This document shows, in pieces, positions 14,474-22,758 of a stretch of DNA of 64,000 nt (positions within the stretch are counted from its first letter, which is position 1; the number at the start of each line of letters is the position of its first letter). A program made the position numbers and the translations under genes. The stretch spans positions 496,001 to 560,000 of the forward strand of contig JAWKJB010000002.1 of assembly GCA_041393965.1 (NCBI GenBank), read 5' to 3'. The notes under the pieces were generated by a model. That model made no database searches. It was not told the origin of the DNA and saw only the letters and a list, made by a program, of their open reading frames with translations. The stretch comes from Acidimicrobiia bacterium. GTDB lineage: Bacteria; Actinomycetota; Acidimicrobiia; Spongiisociales; UBA5794.

Positions 14474-15445
14474 TTACAGCATGGCCGTTGACCCGCTGAG
14501 GTGTTGGTCGAGCACCCGCCAGACAGATCGACGAGCGAGCTGTCGGTGCATCGACCGCAGCGTCGCCATGAAGGTCGGAACCGCGGCGGCGGCCGACATC
14601 GGGTTCGGCCGCGACAACTCGAGCACCGCATCGTCGGGCCGCAACACGACCACTTCGGTATCGGGCCATTCGCTTCTCACCACCGCGAGTTCTCCCGCAA
14701 GGGCCTTGCGACCGACACGGTCGAAGATGTCCTCGTACATGCGGCCCCCGGAACGTGGCTCGGTCGCAGCAAACGGTGCAATCACAATCACGAGGTCCAG
14801 TGGGTCAGGATGGGCAAGGATCAGGTCGAGAGAGGTGCCTGACGCGAGGCCCCCGTCAGCGTACCAGCGATCCCCGATCCGAACCGGCTCGTACACGAAT
14901 GGAACCGCTGACGAAGCAGCGACCGCCTCCACCAGGGTGGCATCGGGCGCTGACTCCATACCGAACGGCACGCGCACATGCTCGCGCACATCATACGCAA
15001 CGATCGCTGTCGGCTTGTCCGGCCATCCATCAGCGAGAGCACCGACGGCATCGCGAACCCACCGTTGCAAGCCGTCGGTTCGAAACATCCCGGGGCTTCC
15101 CACCGCAGCGTGGAGGCTCGGTCGCCGCAGCGCCGGAATCAGCCCCCGCCGAATCCACCTGATCGCTCCCCGGGGCGCTCCGCGCGTGTAGAGGTAGTCG
15201 CTCAGGTAGGCATGGATCTCGTCCCTTGACTCTCCCGTACCGGTGAAGGTCTCCATGTTGAGCTGCCCGCCGCGCACCATGGCACCTACGAAGGCGCCAG
15301 CAGAGGTACCGATGAGGGCCTCACTGTCGTTCGGCTCCCATCCGGTGGCCATCCCGATCGACAGAAGCGTTCCGAAGTGGAACGCCGCCCCCGTGATGCC
15401 GCCACCTCCCAAGACAAGTCCTACCCGGCTCACGACGGGGAGCAT
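14474..15445 (-). CDS. Patatin-like phospholipase
   Basis: This 323-residue member of the patatin family hydrolyses acyl esters of membrane lipids using a Ser-Asp dyad. The glycine-rich oxyanion loop GLVLGGGGITGAAFHFG is at the N-terminus, the nucleophile elbow is GTSAGAF and the acid is in WYADGG. I chose the ATG at 15443-15445, eight residues before the glycine loop; the longer frame upstream runs antisense to the next gene. It is divergent from the mycothiol synthase-like gene with only 48 bp between the starts. Substrate and location are not evident. Confidence 0.82.
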   Translation of the reverse strand: MLPVVSRVGLVLGGGGITGAAFHFGTLLSIGMATGWEPNDSEALIGTSAGAFVGAMVRGGQLNMETFTGTGESRDEIHAYLSDYLYTRGAPRGAIRWIRRGLIPALRRPSLHAAVGSPGMFRTDGLQRWVRDAVGALADGWPDKPTAIVAYDVREHVRVPFGMESAPDATLVEAVAASSAVPFVYEPVRIGDRWYADGGLASGTSLDLILAHPDPLDLVIVIAPFAATEPRSGGRMYEDIFDRVGRKALAGELAVVRSEWPDTEVVVLRPDDAVLELSRPNPMSAAAAVPTFMATLRSMHRQLARRSVWRVLDQHLSGSTAML

Positions 15446-15481
15446 ATCGGCTGGTGGACCTGTGGCGGTGCACATCGGCCC

Positions 15482-15487
15482 TATCGT
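15482..15487 (+). promoter_or_regulatory. -10 box for the GTG-started mshD-like gene
   Basis: TATCGT ends 6 bp before the GTG at 15494, so a leaderless transcript is likely. The spacing supports that start codon. The -35 is poor. Confidence 0.35.
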
Positions 15488-15493
15488 GCGCAG

Positions 15494-16342
15494 GTGCCGA
15501 CCGATGCTGCCCATCGAAGCTTCCTCGAGGATGTTGCCGCGGCTCAGGGGTATCAGCCACTGAGCGAAGCCAAGGTGTTTGGTCTCGAGCGTGGGGAGTC
15601 GTTCGTTTCGATTGCCGGTGACGATGGTATCTGCGGCCTTGGCGTCGCCGTGGCCCACTCAGCACCGAACGGAACCCGGTGGGCCGTCGAAACGGCGGTC
15701 CACCCCTCCATGCAGTTCCCAGCGTTCGAGGAACGGCTCCTCACCGCCACCGTCGATCTGGTACCGGAAGGGGAGCGGCATACGGTGTGGAGTGCCAGAG
15801 CAAGCCTTGATGGCGTCCTGGAACGATCCGGCTACCTGCCCGTTCGGTCCCTCGTCGAAATGGGTGTTGATCTCCCCTTGGGGACATCCGCCGTGCTCCC
15901 GGTTCGGCGGTTCGCAGCGGATGACCTCGATGATCTGATCGATCTCAACAACACTGCGTTTGCCGATCATCCCGAGGCCGGGAACCTCGATCGGCAAGCA
16001 ATGGCTCAGCTCTCAGCCCAGCCGTGGTTCGATCCCGACGGCATCTTGTTGCATCCCCCCGACGGGCCAATCGTCGCCTTCTGCTGGACGAAGGTCCACC
16101 CTGACGGTCGTGGAGAGATCTATCGGATCGGGGTCCGACCCAAGGAAGCCGGGATGGGTATCGGGAGCTCCATCACCGAGCAGGGTCTCAACCACCTTGC
16201 TGCCGAGCATGGATGCACCGAGGGTTTTCTGTGGGTCGACGAGACGAATGCCGCTGCCGTTGCGATGTATCAGCGGATCGGGTTCACTCCACGCCGCAGG
16301 AATCGGGAATTCGCGGCGAGGCGTGTTCAGCCGAACCGATGA
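15494..16342 (+). CDS. mshD: Mycothiol synthase-like GNAT acetyltransferase
   Basis: This 282-residue protein has two tandem GNAT folds, the MshD architecture. The C-terminal half is the active-looking one: LPVRRFAADDLDDLIDLNNTAFADHPE, the acetyl-CoA loop VRPKEAGMGIGSSITEQGL, then LWVDETNAAAVAMYQRIGF. MshD acetylates cysteinyl-glucosaminyl-inositol in the last step of mycothiol synthesis. I start it at the GTG at 15494, with a -10 box 6 bp upstream. The last 16 bp overlap the end of a zinc-ribbon gene on the other strand. Another GNAT with a different acceptor cannot be excluded. Confidence 0.7.
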   Translation: MPTDAAHRSFLEDVAAAQGYQPLSEAKVFGLERGESFVSIAGDDGICGLGVAVAHSAPNGTRWAVETAVHPSMQFPAFEERLLTATVDLVPEGERHTVWSARASLDGVLERSGYLPVRSLVEMGVDLPLGTSAVLPVRRFAADDLDDLIDLNNTAFADHPEAGNLDRQAMAQLSAQPWFDPDGILLHPPDGPIVAFCWTKVHPDGRGEIYRIGVRPKEAGMGIGSSITEQGLNHLAAEHGCTEGFLWVDETNAAAVAMYQRIGFTPRRRNREFAARRVQPNR

Positions 16343-16530
16343 CCGCACGACGGGCAGTGGACATCCCCGTCTGATGTCTGGGCGCGGCACCACGGGCACG
16401 GCAGGTCGCTTCCGTCGCCGACGAGCGCTACCTGGGGTTCCCTCCCCATGTTCGGTGACGGAACGGCCCGGCTGCCGACCGTGACGAGCGCGATGGTTAC
16501 GAACACGGCGGCAAGGGCAATCTCCAACAT
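16327..16530 (-). CDS. Small membrane-anchored zinc-ribbon protein
   Basis: This 67-residue protein has an N-terminal membrane helix (MLEIALAAVFVTIALVTV), a short linker and two Cys pairs, CPWC (45-48) and CPSC (59-62). Together these form a rubredoxin-like zinc ribbon facing the cytoplasm or exterior. A GGGAGAG ribosome site precedes the ATG at 16528-16530. The end overlaps the mshD-like gene tail to tail by 16 bp. No function is known; such proteins often help assemble membrane complexes, but that is speculation here. Confidence 0.65.
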   Translation of the reverse strand: MLEIALAAVFVTIALVTVGSRAVPSPNMGREPQVALVGDGSDLPCPWCRAQTSDGDVHCPSCGHRFG

Positions 16531-16588
16531 CGGCTCTCCCTCCATCGGGTGACCCAATGTAGGCGCAGACCGCGAAAATCCCCGGTAT

Positions 16589-17449
16589 TTACTCGCCGAG
16601 TGCCCCGAGCACCGCGCGGTTGAATTCGGGCACCAGATTGTCGGGAACATCGGTCGGTTTCGACGAGAGCTGCTGTTCCGCGAGGTGCACAAGCGCCTGC
16701 GCTGCGTGGTAGACGATCCAGCGGTCGAGCTGGGCAGGCTCGAAGGTCTTTCCGTAGCCGCGAAGCACCGCCGCGGCTGCAACCGGCCCCATGTGGATAC
16801 CAACGGACCACGCGGCGCGCGACAGGTCCCACTCGGGCGGTGCGAGCGTTGCCCATTCCCAGCTCACAAGGGTCACGCCCCCCGCGTCGTCAACGACGAA
16901 CTTCTTCGCGATCGGATCCGTGTGCGAGACCACCGGCGTCCCAGCGTGGGGAGGCTGCACCGTTGTCGCGGCAGATACCAACTCGGCGGGGACACCGACC
17001 CGTGCCCGGTAACGGTCGAGGCGACGCAACGCCGAACGGAAATCCACAGCGATCCACTCCTGATCGATGCCTCGTGCGAGATTCGAAAAGGCGGCAGGCG
17101 CAGCTCGGTGCAGCGACGCGAGGATCTCCCCGGTCTTCTCTGCCAGTCCGGGATTCTCAGGAAGAGTTTGGAGGTTCCATTTCCCCCCATCGACGAACTT
17201 CGCCCAGTGGATCCCCTCTTCGACCCCCCGTTCGACGATCAACGGCACGCCGGGCACATCCGACAAGGCATCGAGCGCATGCATCTCCCGACGGAGGCGC
17301 GAATCGGAACCATAGATCTTGAGGATCTCGGTGGAATGTTCACGCCAGATCCGGAACACATGGTTTGCGCCCTGGAGGGGTGTCGGGGAAGTCAACTGCT
17401 GGACCGCCGTCCCTTCGGCGAACTTCTCTGCCAGCGCTTTCGGATCCAT
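16589..17449 (-). CDS. APH-fold phosphotransferase with altered active site
   Basis: This 286-residue protein has the aminoglycoside phosphotransferase/choline kinase fold. The N-lobe contains VFRIWREHSTEILKIYG (the ATP lysine is probably in LKIYG), and EMHALDALSDVPGVP follows. The catalytic loop reads SHTDPIAKKF, where HxD is kept but the usual metal-binding Asn (HxDxxxxN) is Lys. The following IDWE motif reads VSWEWA, where the usual metal-binding Asp is Ser. It may be a pseudokinase, or it may bind metal in another way. The start is the ATG at 17447-17449 (MDPKALAEKF). It is divergent from thrS with 92 bp between the starts. Confidence 0.7.
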   Translation of the reverse strand: MDPKALAEKFAEGTAVQQLTSPTPLQGANHVFRIWREHSTEILKIYGSDSRLRREMHALDALSDVPGVPLIVERGVEEGIHWAKFVDGGKWNLQTLPENPGLAEKTGEILASLHRAAPAAFSNLARGIDQEWIAVDFRSALRRLDRYRARVGVPAELVSAATTVQPPHAGTPVVSHTDPIAKKFVVDDAGGVTLVSWEWATLAPPEWDLSRAAWSVGIHMGPVAAAAVLRGYGKTFEPAQLDRWIVYHAAQALVHLAEQQLSSKPTDVPDNLVPEFNRAVLGALGE

Positions 17450-17541
17450 TGCCCCACCCTTGTCGTCGTATCCCGAACGATACACACCAATGCCGGACGA
17501 GGGTACCCTTGCCGTTCACATCCGTACGATCAGGAGACACG

Positions 17542-19488
17542 GTGACGGTTGCGATCACGCTCCCGGACGGCAGCATCAAGGAGTATCCCGAAGGTGTCAC
17601 CGGCCACGGCATTGCCTCCGATGTGGGGCCGCGCCTTGCAAAAGCGGCGGTGGCGGTCACGGTCGATGGTGCACTGTACGACCTTCACCGTCCCATCGAG
17701 GATGACGCATCCGTGTCGATCGTCACGGACACCACCGAAGCGGGCCGCGAAGTCATGCGACACTCGGCAGCGCACATCATGGCCCAGGCCGTCCTCGGTC
17801 TGTTCCCGGACGCGACCTTCGCCATCGGTCCGGCGATCGACGACGGCTTCTACTACGACTTCGCGGTCGATGAGCCGTTCACACCCGAGGATCTCGAACG
17901 GATCGAGCAGAAGATGGCCGAGATCGTTGCCGCCGACCAGCCCTTCGAGCGAGACCATCTGACGATCGATGAAGCGCTGGCTGCCTTCGCGGATCATCCC
18001 TTCAAGCTCGAGATCATCAAAGGGGTCGATGCAGGCGAAGGTGTCGGAGACAGCGGCGTCTCCACCTACCGGAACGATGAGTTCCTCGACCTGTGTCGCG
18101 GTCCCCACCTGCCATCGACCGGCAGACTCGTCGCCTTCAAGCTTCTCCGATCCGCCGGGGCGTACTGGCGTGGTGACGAGACGAACCCGCAGCTTCAGCG
18201 GATCTACGGAACGGCATGGGAGTCACCCAAAGCACTCGACGAGTACCTGGTCCGGCTCGAGGAGGCAGCTCAGCGGGATCACCGCAGGCTCGGCGCAGAG
18301 CTCGATCTCTTCTCCTTCCCCCAAGAACTCGGAAGTGGTCTTGCGTTGTGGCATCCCAAGGGCGGCATCCTGCGCAAGACGATCGAGGATTACTCGCGCA
18401 GGACCCACCTTGCCGGTGGATACGACTGTGTGGTGAGTCCACATCTCGCGAAGGCCGACCTGTGGGAAACCTCGGGGCATAGCGGCTTCTACGCCGAGAA
18501 CATGTATCCGTCGATGGTGCTCGACAACGACGACACGCGTGAAGGCCAGGCGTATGTCGTCAAACCGATGAATTGTCCCTTCCACATCCTCGTCTACCGA
18601 TCCTCGACGCGGTCATACCGCGACCTTCCGATGCGGCTGTTCGAACTCGGGACCGTGTACCGATACGAACGCTCAGGCGTCGTTCACGGTCTCTTGCGGG
18701 CGAGAGGTTTCACCCAGGACGACAGCCACATCTTCACGACCGAGGACGGCCTCGCTGACGAACTCCAACGACTCCTCGACTTCGTGCTGATGGTGTTGCG
18801 CGATTTCGGCTTCGAGGAGTTCGAGGCGGACCTGTCGACCCGCCCCGAGAAATATGTCGGGGACATCGAGGCGTGGAAGCGCTCAGAGGCGTACCTCGCC
18901 GCGTCACTCGAATCCGCAGGCCTGTCCTATCAGCTCGCTCCCGGTGAAGGAGCCTTCTACGGGCCGAAGATCGACATCCATGTCAAGGACGCCATCGGGC
19001 GACGATGGCAACTCTCGACGATCCAAGTGGACTTCGCACAGCCGGAGAATTTCGATCTCGTGTACGCATCGGCTCACAACACGAGGGAACGACCGGTGAT
19101 GATCCATCGCGCCCTTCTCGGTTCCATCGAGCGATTCGTTGGGGTTCTCGTCGAGCACTACGCCGGTGCATTCCCGGTGTGGTTGGCACCTGTGCAGGCC
19201 ACCGTTGTCCCGGTCGCGGACCGTCACCGCGACTACGCCGCCTCCGTCGCTGACCGCCTCCGGGGGGTCGGTCTCCGGGTGGAGGTTGACACCGCCGACG
19301 ACACCGTCGGCGACAAGATCCGGAAGGCCATCACCGCCAAGCACCCCGCGGTGCTGGTTGTCGGGGACAACGATGTTGAAAACGACACCGTCGGGCTTCG
19401 TCTTCGCGGCGACGACAAGGAAGAACGCGGCGTTGCGGTGCAAGCGACCGTTGAACGCCTTGAGAAGCTCGCCGCACCGCCACGCTGA
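17542..19488 (+). CDS. thrS: Threonyl-tRNA synthetase
   Basis: This 648-residue enzyme charges tRNA-Thr. Domains in order are an N-terminal TGS (about 1-60), the SAD editing domain with HSAAH (His74 and His78), the class II catalytic core (MNCPFHILVYRSSTRSYRDL has the zinc cysteine; ARGFTQDDSHIF; EGAFYGPKIDIHVKDAIGR) and the C-terminal anticodon-binding domain. The length is normal. The start is a GTG at 17542, five bases after AGGAG (17532-17536); the frame extends upstream over the divergent APH gene. No T-box-like leader is seen in the 92-bp upstream gap. Confidence 0.95.
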   Translation: MTVAITLPDGSIKEYPEGVTGHGIASDVGPRLAKAAVAVTVDGALYDLHRPIEDDASVSIVTDTTEAGREVMRHSAAHIMAQAVLGLFPDATFAIGPAIDDGFYYDFAVDEPFTPEDLERIEQKMAEIVAADQPFERDHLTIDEALAAFADHPFKLEIIKGVDAGEGVGDSGVSTYRNDEFLDLCRGPHLPSTGRLVAFKLLRSAGAYWRGDETNPQLQRIYGTAWESPKALDEYLVRLEEAAQRDHRRLGAELDLFSFPQELGSGLALWHPKGGILRKTIEDYSRRTHLAGGYDCVVSPHLAKADLWETSGHSGFYAENMYPSMVLDNDDTREGQAYVVKPMNCPFHILVYRSSTRSYRDLPMRLFELGTVYRYERSGVVHGLLRARGFTQDDSHIFTTEDGLADELQRLLDFVLMVLRDFGFEEFEADLSTRPEKYVGDIEAWKRSEAYLAASLESAGLSYQLAPGEGAFYGPKIDIHVKDAIGRRWQLSTIQVDFAQPENFDLVYASAHNTRERPVMIHRALLGSIERFVGVLVEHYAGAFPVWLAPVQATVVPVADRHRDYAASVADRLRGVGLRVEVDTADDTVGDKIRKAITAKHPAVLVVGDNDVENDTVGLRLRGDDKEERGVAVQATVERLEKLAAPPR

Positions 19489-19585
19489 TTCGACCGTTTC
19501 CGGTGGTCACCGCTGCCAACAGAACCGTCACTAGTCTGCGCCGGCGAAGCACCCCCACTTCTTTCGCTTTTCTTGGAGGCATGCC

Positions 19586-22288
19586 GTGAAGACCCTTGTG
19601 AATGGACTCGCGATGTCCGTGCGCCGTGGCCCGTGGATCGTGATCGGCGTCGTCGTCTTGGTGACGATGGTGCTCGGATCCTTTGGCTCACAGTTCCAGC
19701 CAGCCGAGGACCAGAACGAGTCGTTCGCCCCTTCGGCTCCCGAACTTGAAGCTTCCGAGACGATCGCTGCCTCGTTCGGAGCCGTCACCAACATGCAGGT
19801 CGTCGTGAGCAGCGACACCGGAGATGTGGTCACGCTCGCTGCGCTCGAAGCGGCCCAAGAACTCGAAGCGGCAGTGCGGTCCTCGAGTGCCGGGGAGTAC
19901 CTCGTCGACACGCCGCAGCTCCCTGCGGTTCTGAGCCATCTCGCCCCGGTGCAGTTCGCGGTCGCGGCGGGAGCCCCGGCACCGACTTCAGATGCAGAGG
20001 TCAAAGCCCTCTACACGGCAGGGCTCGAGCAGACGCCGCCTGAGTTTCGACCGTTCCTGACCTCCTTGCTCAGTGACGATGCCGACCTCGCAACGGCGAC
20101 GAGCGAGCTCGGTCTGACGGTGATCACCTATGAGACGACCGATGATTTCGATGAGCTCGCCGACCGGGCGCAGGACCTTGCCGCAGCGATCGGTTCTGCA
20201 CCGATGCCAGCATCGATCACCGAGACCCCTTTCAGTGCCGAGCTGATCTTCTCGTCAACGGACGAGTTCCAGACGGAAATCTCGCGCTTGTTGCTCGCTG
20301 CGGTGATGATCATTTTGCTCGTTCTCGCAACGATCTTCCTGGTCAAACCGAAAGGTGGTCGGGACCGCGCCATTCACATCGCGGGTGTCACGCTCATGAT
20401 CGTCGGCGCCGGGATTGCGATCGTGCCGGGACTCGCGACGATCTTTCCGGACCTGTTCCCCGATGCGTGGGCCGATGTGGAGGTGCAGCCAGTCCTTATT
20501 GGCGCCTCAGCGTGCTACCTGATCGCCTTCTTGATGTGGACCTTGACGAGTCGACGGCTGCGCCGAACAACGGCCGACACGCTCGTGACCTTCGTGGCGA
20601 TCATGCTCGCGATCGTCTGGATGAACGGGTACGGCTACCTCCGGTTCAAGGACATGTCCCAGATGGTGCAGCTGCTCCCGATCCTGCTCATCGGGCTTGG
20701 TGTCGACTACGCGATCCACATGAACTCCCGGTACCGCCAGGAACTCGCACGCGGCCGTTCCGTCGACAGCTCGATCTCCCGAGCGATTCGAACGGTGGGC
20801 GTTGCCCTCGTCCTTGCGACGGTCACCACGGCCGTTGGCTTCCTCACGAATGTGACGAGCTCGATTCCCGCGCTTGCCGAGTTCGGGGAGATGGCAGCCT
20901 TCGGGATTCTCGCATCGTTCGCCCTGATGCTGACCCTTGTCCCTGCGATTCGGGAACTCCTCGATCGCAAGGCCGAACGGCAAGGCACTCTCGACACGGG
21001 CGGCTTCGACAGCAACGAGTCACGGCTCATTCCGAAAGCCGTCGGTAGCCTTGCCATTCTTCCGCACAAGTTCGCGGTCGGAACCCTTGTCGTTTCCTTG
21101 CTTCTCGCCGGGTTGGGTGCCTACGGCATGACGGGACTCACGACGAAGTTCTCTTTTCTCGATTTCGTTCCAACCACTTCCCCGCTTCGGGACACGGCGG
21201 AGACCATCGACACCCGGTTCGACTTCCCCGAGACAACCTCGGTACTCGTCGAGGGCGACCTCACCAACGGCGACGGATGGAACGCGATGCTGACCTCCTA
21301 TACCAACGCTGGCGATGTCGACCATGTGTCGGTGGTCGAGCTCCCATCGGGTGCACGATTCGCAGCCGGGAACTCGCTGATGACAATCATGAACCAATGG
21401 CTCAACCCGGCAAGCCCGGCGTTCGACCAGGACCTCTTCAATACCGCGCTGTCGGTCGGTTTCGGCCAGGATCGGCGAGTGCCGGAGGATGCCGATGTTT
21501 CCCCCCTCTACGACGCCGCGTACGCGAAGGATCCCGTCACGATGCGTGCAATCCTGACGCCTTCGTACGACGCGACCGTCTACAACTTCGACACCACGGC
21601 GGGTGAGTCCGACGCAGGGAGCCTCGCCGTTGATCTCAACGAGGCGTTCCAGCCGATGCGCGACATCGGCGGGTCGGCCGTAGCGACTTCGAACTTCATC
21701 ATCAGCGGCCTCGTCGTCGACACGCTGAGCGATTCGCAGGTCTCATCGCTGATTCTCACCCTGTCGGCCGCCCTCCTCCTTCTGGTGATCAACTTCTGGT
21801 ACGAGATTCGCAGGCCGATGGTGGGCGTCATCACGACCATCCCGGTTGCGATCGTGGTTGTGTGGTCGTTCGGGCTGATGGCAGCGCTCGGGATCCCCTT
21901 CGGCCCCGTGACCGCCACGATTTCGGCGCTCGCGATCGGCATCGGGATCCCGTACATGATCCATGTGACCCACCGGTACCTCGAGGAGCGTGCCGAGGTC
22001 GACGATATCGACGATGCCATCGAAGAAACGCTCGTCCATACCGGTGGTGCCCTCGGTGGATCTGCCGCAACCACCGTGTTCGGATTCGGGATACTCGTCA
22101 CCTCGTCCACGATTCCGTTCAGGCAGTTCGGGTTCGTCACCGCATACACGATTCTGCTTGCGCTGATCGCGGCAGTGGCGGTGCTGCCGTCCATGCTTGT
22201 GGTGTGGTCGCGCTGGCACCTGCGCCGGGGTGATGCACCGGTGTCGATTGTGCCGCTCGGAGGGGATCCGAACGGAGACGCCACCTAG
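19586..22288 (+). CDS. MMPL/RND-family membrane transporter
   Basis: This is a 900-residue polytopic protein of the MMPL (RND superfamily) type. One N-terminal helix is followed by an extracytoplasmic loop (about 35-230), a bundle of five to six helices with the GLGVDYAIHMNSRYRQEL signature near residue 370, a second loop and a second bundle (IGIGIPYMIHVTHRYLEE). These transporters export lipids or hydrophobic compounds using the proton gradient. The start is a GTG at 19586 with GGAGG upstream; an ATG five bases earlier opens only two codons. The downstream 144-residue membrane protein follows after 21 bp. The cargo is unknown. Confidence 0.85.
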   Translation: MKTLVNGLAMSVRRGPWIVIGVVVLVTMVLGSFGSQFQPAEDQNESFAPSAPELEASETIAASFGAVTNMQVVVSSDTGDVVTLAALEAAQELEAAVRSSSAGEYLVDTPQLPAVLSHLAPVQFAVAAGAPAPTSDAEVKALYTAGLEQTPPEFRPFLTSLLSDDADLATATSELGLTVITYETTDDFDELADRAQDLAAAIGSAPMPASITETPFSAELIFSSTDEFQTEISRLLLAAVMIILLVLATIFLVKPKGGRDRAIHIAGVTLMIVGAGIAIVPGLATIFPDLFPDAWADVEVQPVLIGASACYLIAFLMWTLTSRRLRRTTADTLVTFVAIMLAIVWMNGYGYLRFKDMSQMVQLLPILLIGLGVDYAIHMNSRYRQELARGRSVDSSISRAIRTVGVALVLATVTTAVGFLTNVTSSIPALAEFGEMAAFGILASFALMLTLVPAIRELLDRKAERQGTLDTGGFDSNESRLIPKAVGSLAILPHKFAVGTLVVSLLLAGLGAYGMTGLTTKFSFLDFVPTTSPLRDTAETIDTRFDFPETTSVLVEGDLTNGDGWNAMLTSYTNAGDVDHVSVVELPSGARFAAGNSLMTIMNQWLNPASPAFDQDLFNTALSVGFGQDRRVPEDADVSPLYDAAYAKDPVTMRAILTPSYDATVYNFDTTAGESDAGSLAVDLNEAFQPMRDIGGSAVATSNFIISGLVVDTLSDSQVSSLILTLSAALLLLVINFWYEIRRPMVGVITTIPVAIVVVWSFGLMAALGIPFGPVTATISALAIGIGIPYMIHVTHRYLEERAEVDDIDDAIEETLVHTGGALGGSAATTVFGFGILVTSSTIPFRQFGFVTAYTILLALIAAVAVLPSMLVVWSRWHLRRGDAPVSIVPLGGDPNGDAT

Positions 22289-22309
22289 AGCCTCAGGAGG
22301 GCAGGAGGG

Positions 22310-22744
22310 ATGACGACCAACGGGAGTCGACCATCGGGGGCCGTTCCGTATCGTGTCCTCGACACGGCGACCCGCCGAAGGGCCTCTGTCGTCTACCTCG
22401 GCGCCGCCGGAGTTGCTTCGCTCCTGATCCTCGCTGTCGGCATCAACGCGATGTGGCTGACGGCGGTGCTGCCGATCCTGTTGCTTGCCCTCTCCCAGTT
22501 CGTCGGTGGTTGGAGGATCGAGGTCACGGACATGGCAGCGATCGCCGCCGCCGGACGGCACACGACCTTCGAGGTCGGCCACGGATCGGCAACCCTCGGC
22601 TATCGCGGCTGGCTGGCCAAGCCCGTGTGGCAGGTGGTCGTCTATGCCGCCGGTGGCACACCGGACCATCAGGCGTTGGTGGTGATTGATGCCCTGACCG
22701 GCGAGGTCCTCGGCACCCACGAAGAGGCGGTTGGGGTTCCCTAG
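22310..22744 (+). CDS. Hypothetical membrane protein
   Basis: This 144-residue protein has two adjacent helices (about 28-66; VVYLGAAGVASLLILAVGIN and WLTAVLPILLLALSQFVGGW) and a C-terminal soluble domain with a YcfA/PepSY-like strand pattern (VWQVVVYAAGG, then VVIDALTGEVLGTHEEA). The final segment resembles the conserved PepSY ending, in which D-A-x-T-G-E-V follows a strand. It follows the MMPL gene by 21 bp with AGGAGGG before the ATG, so both are probably in one transcript. The function is unknown. Confidence 0.6.
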   Translation: MTTNGSRPSGAVPYRVLDTATRRRASVVYLGAAGVASLLILAVGINAMWLTAVLPILLLALSQFVGGWRIEVTDMAAIAAAGRHTTFEVGHGSATLGYRGWLAKPVWQVVVYAAGGTPDHQALVVIDALTGEVLGTHEEAVGVP

Positions 22745-22758
22745 AAACGAGTTCTAGG
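22740..22758. terminator. Two-way hairpin holding both stop codons
   Basis: CCTAGAA (22740-22746), loop ACGAG and TTCTAGG (22752-22758) form a 7-bp stem. The TAG stop of the plus gene and that of citrate synthase on the minus strand both lie in its arms. It fills the 9-bp gap between convergent genes, but it lacks a strong T-run. Confidence 0.4.
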
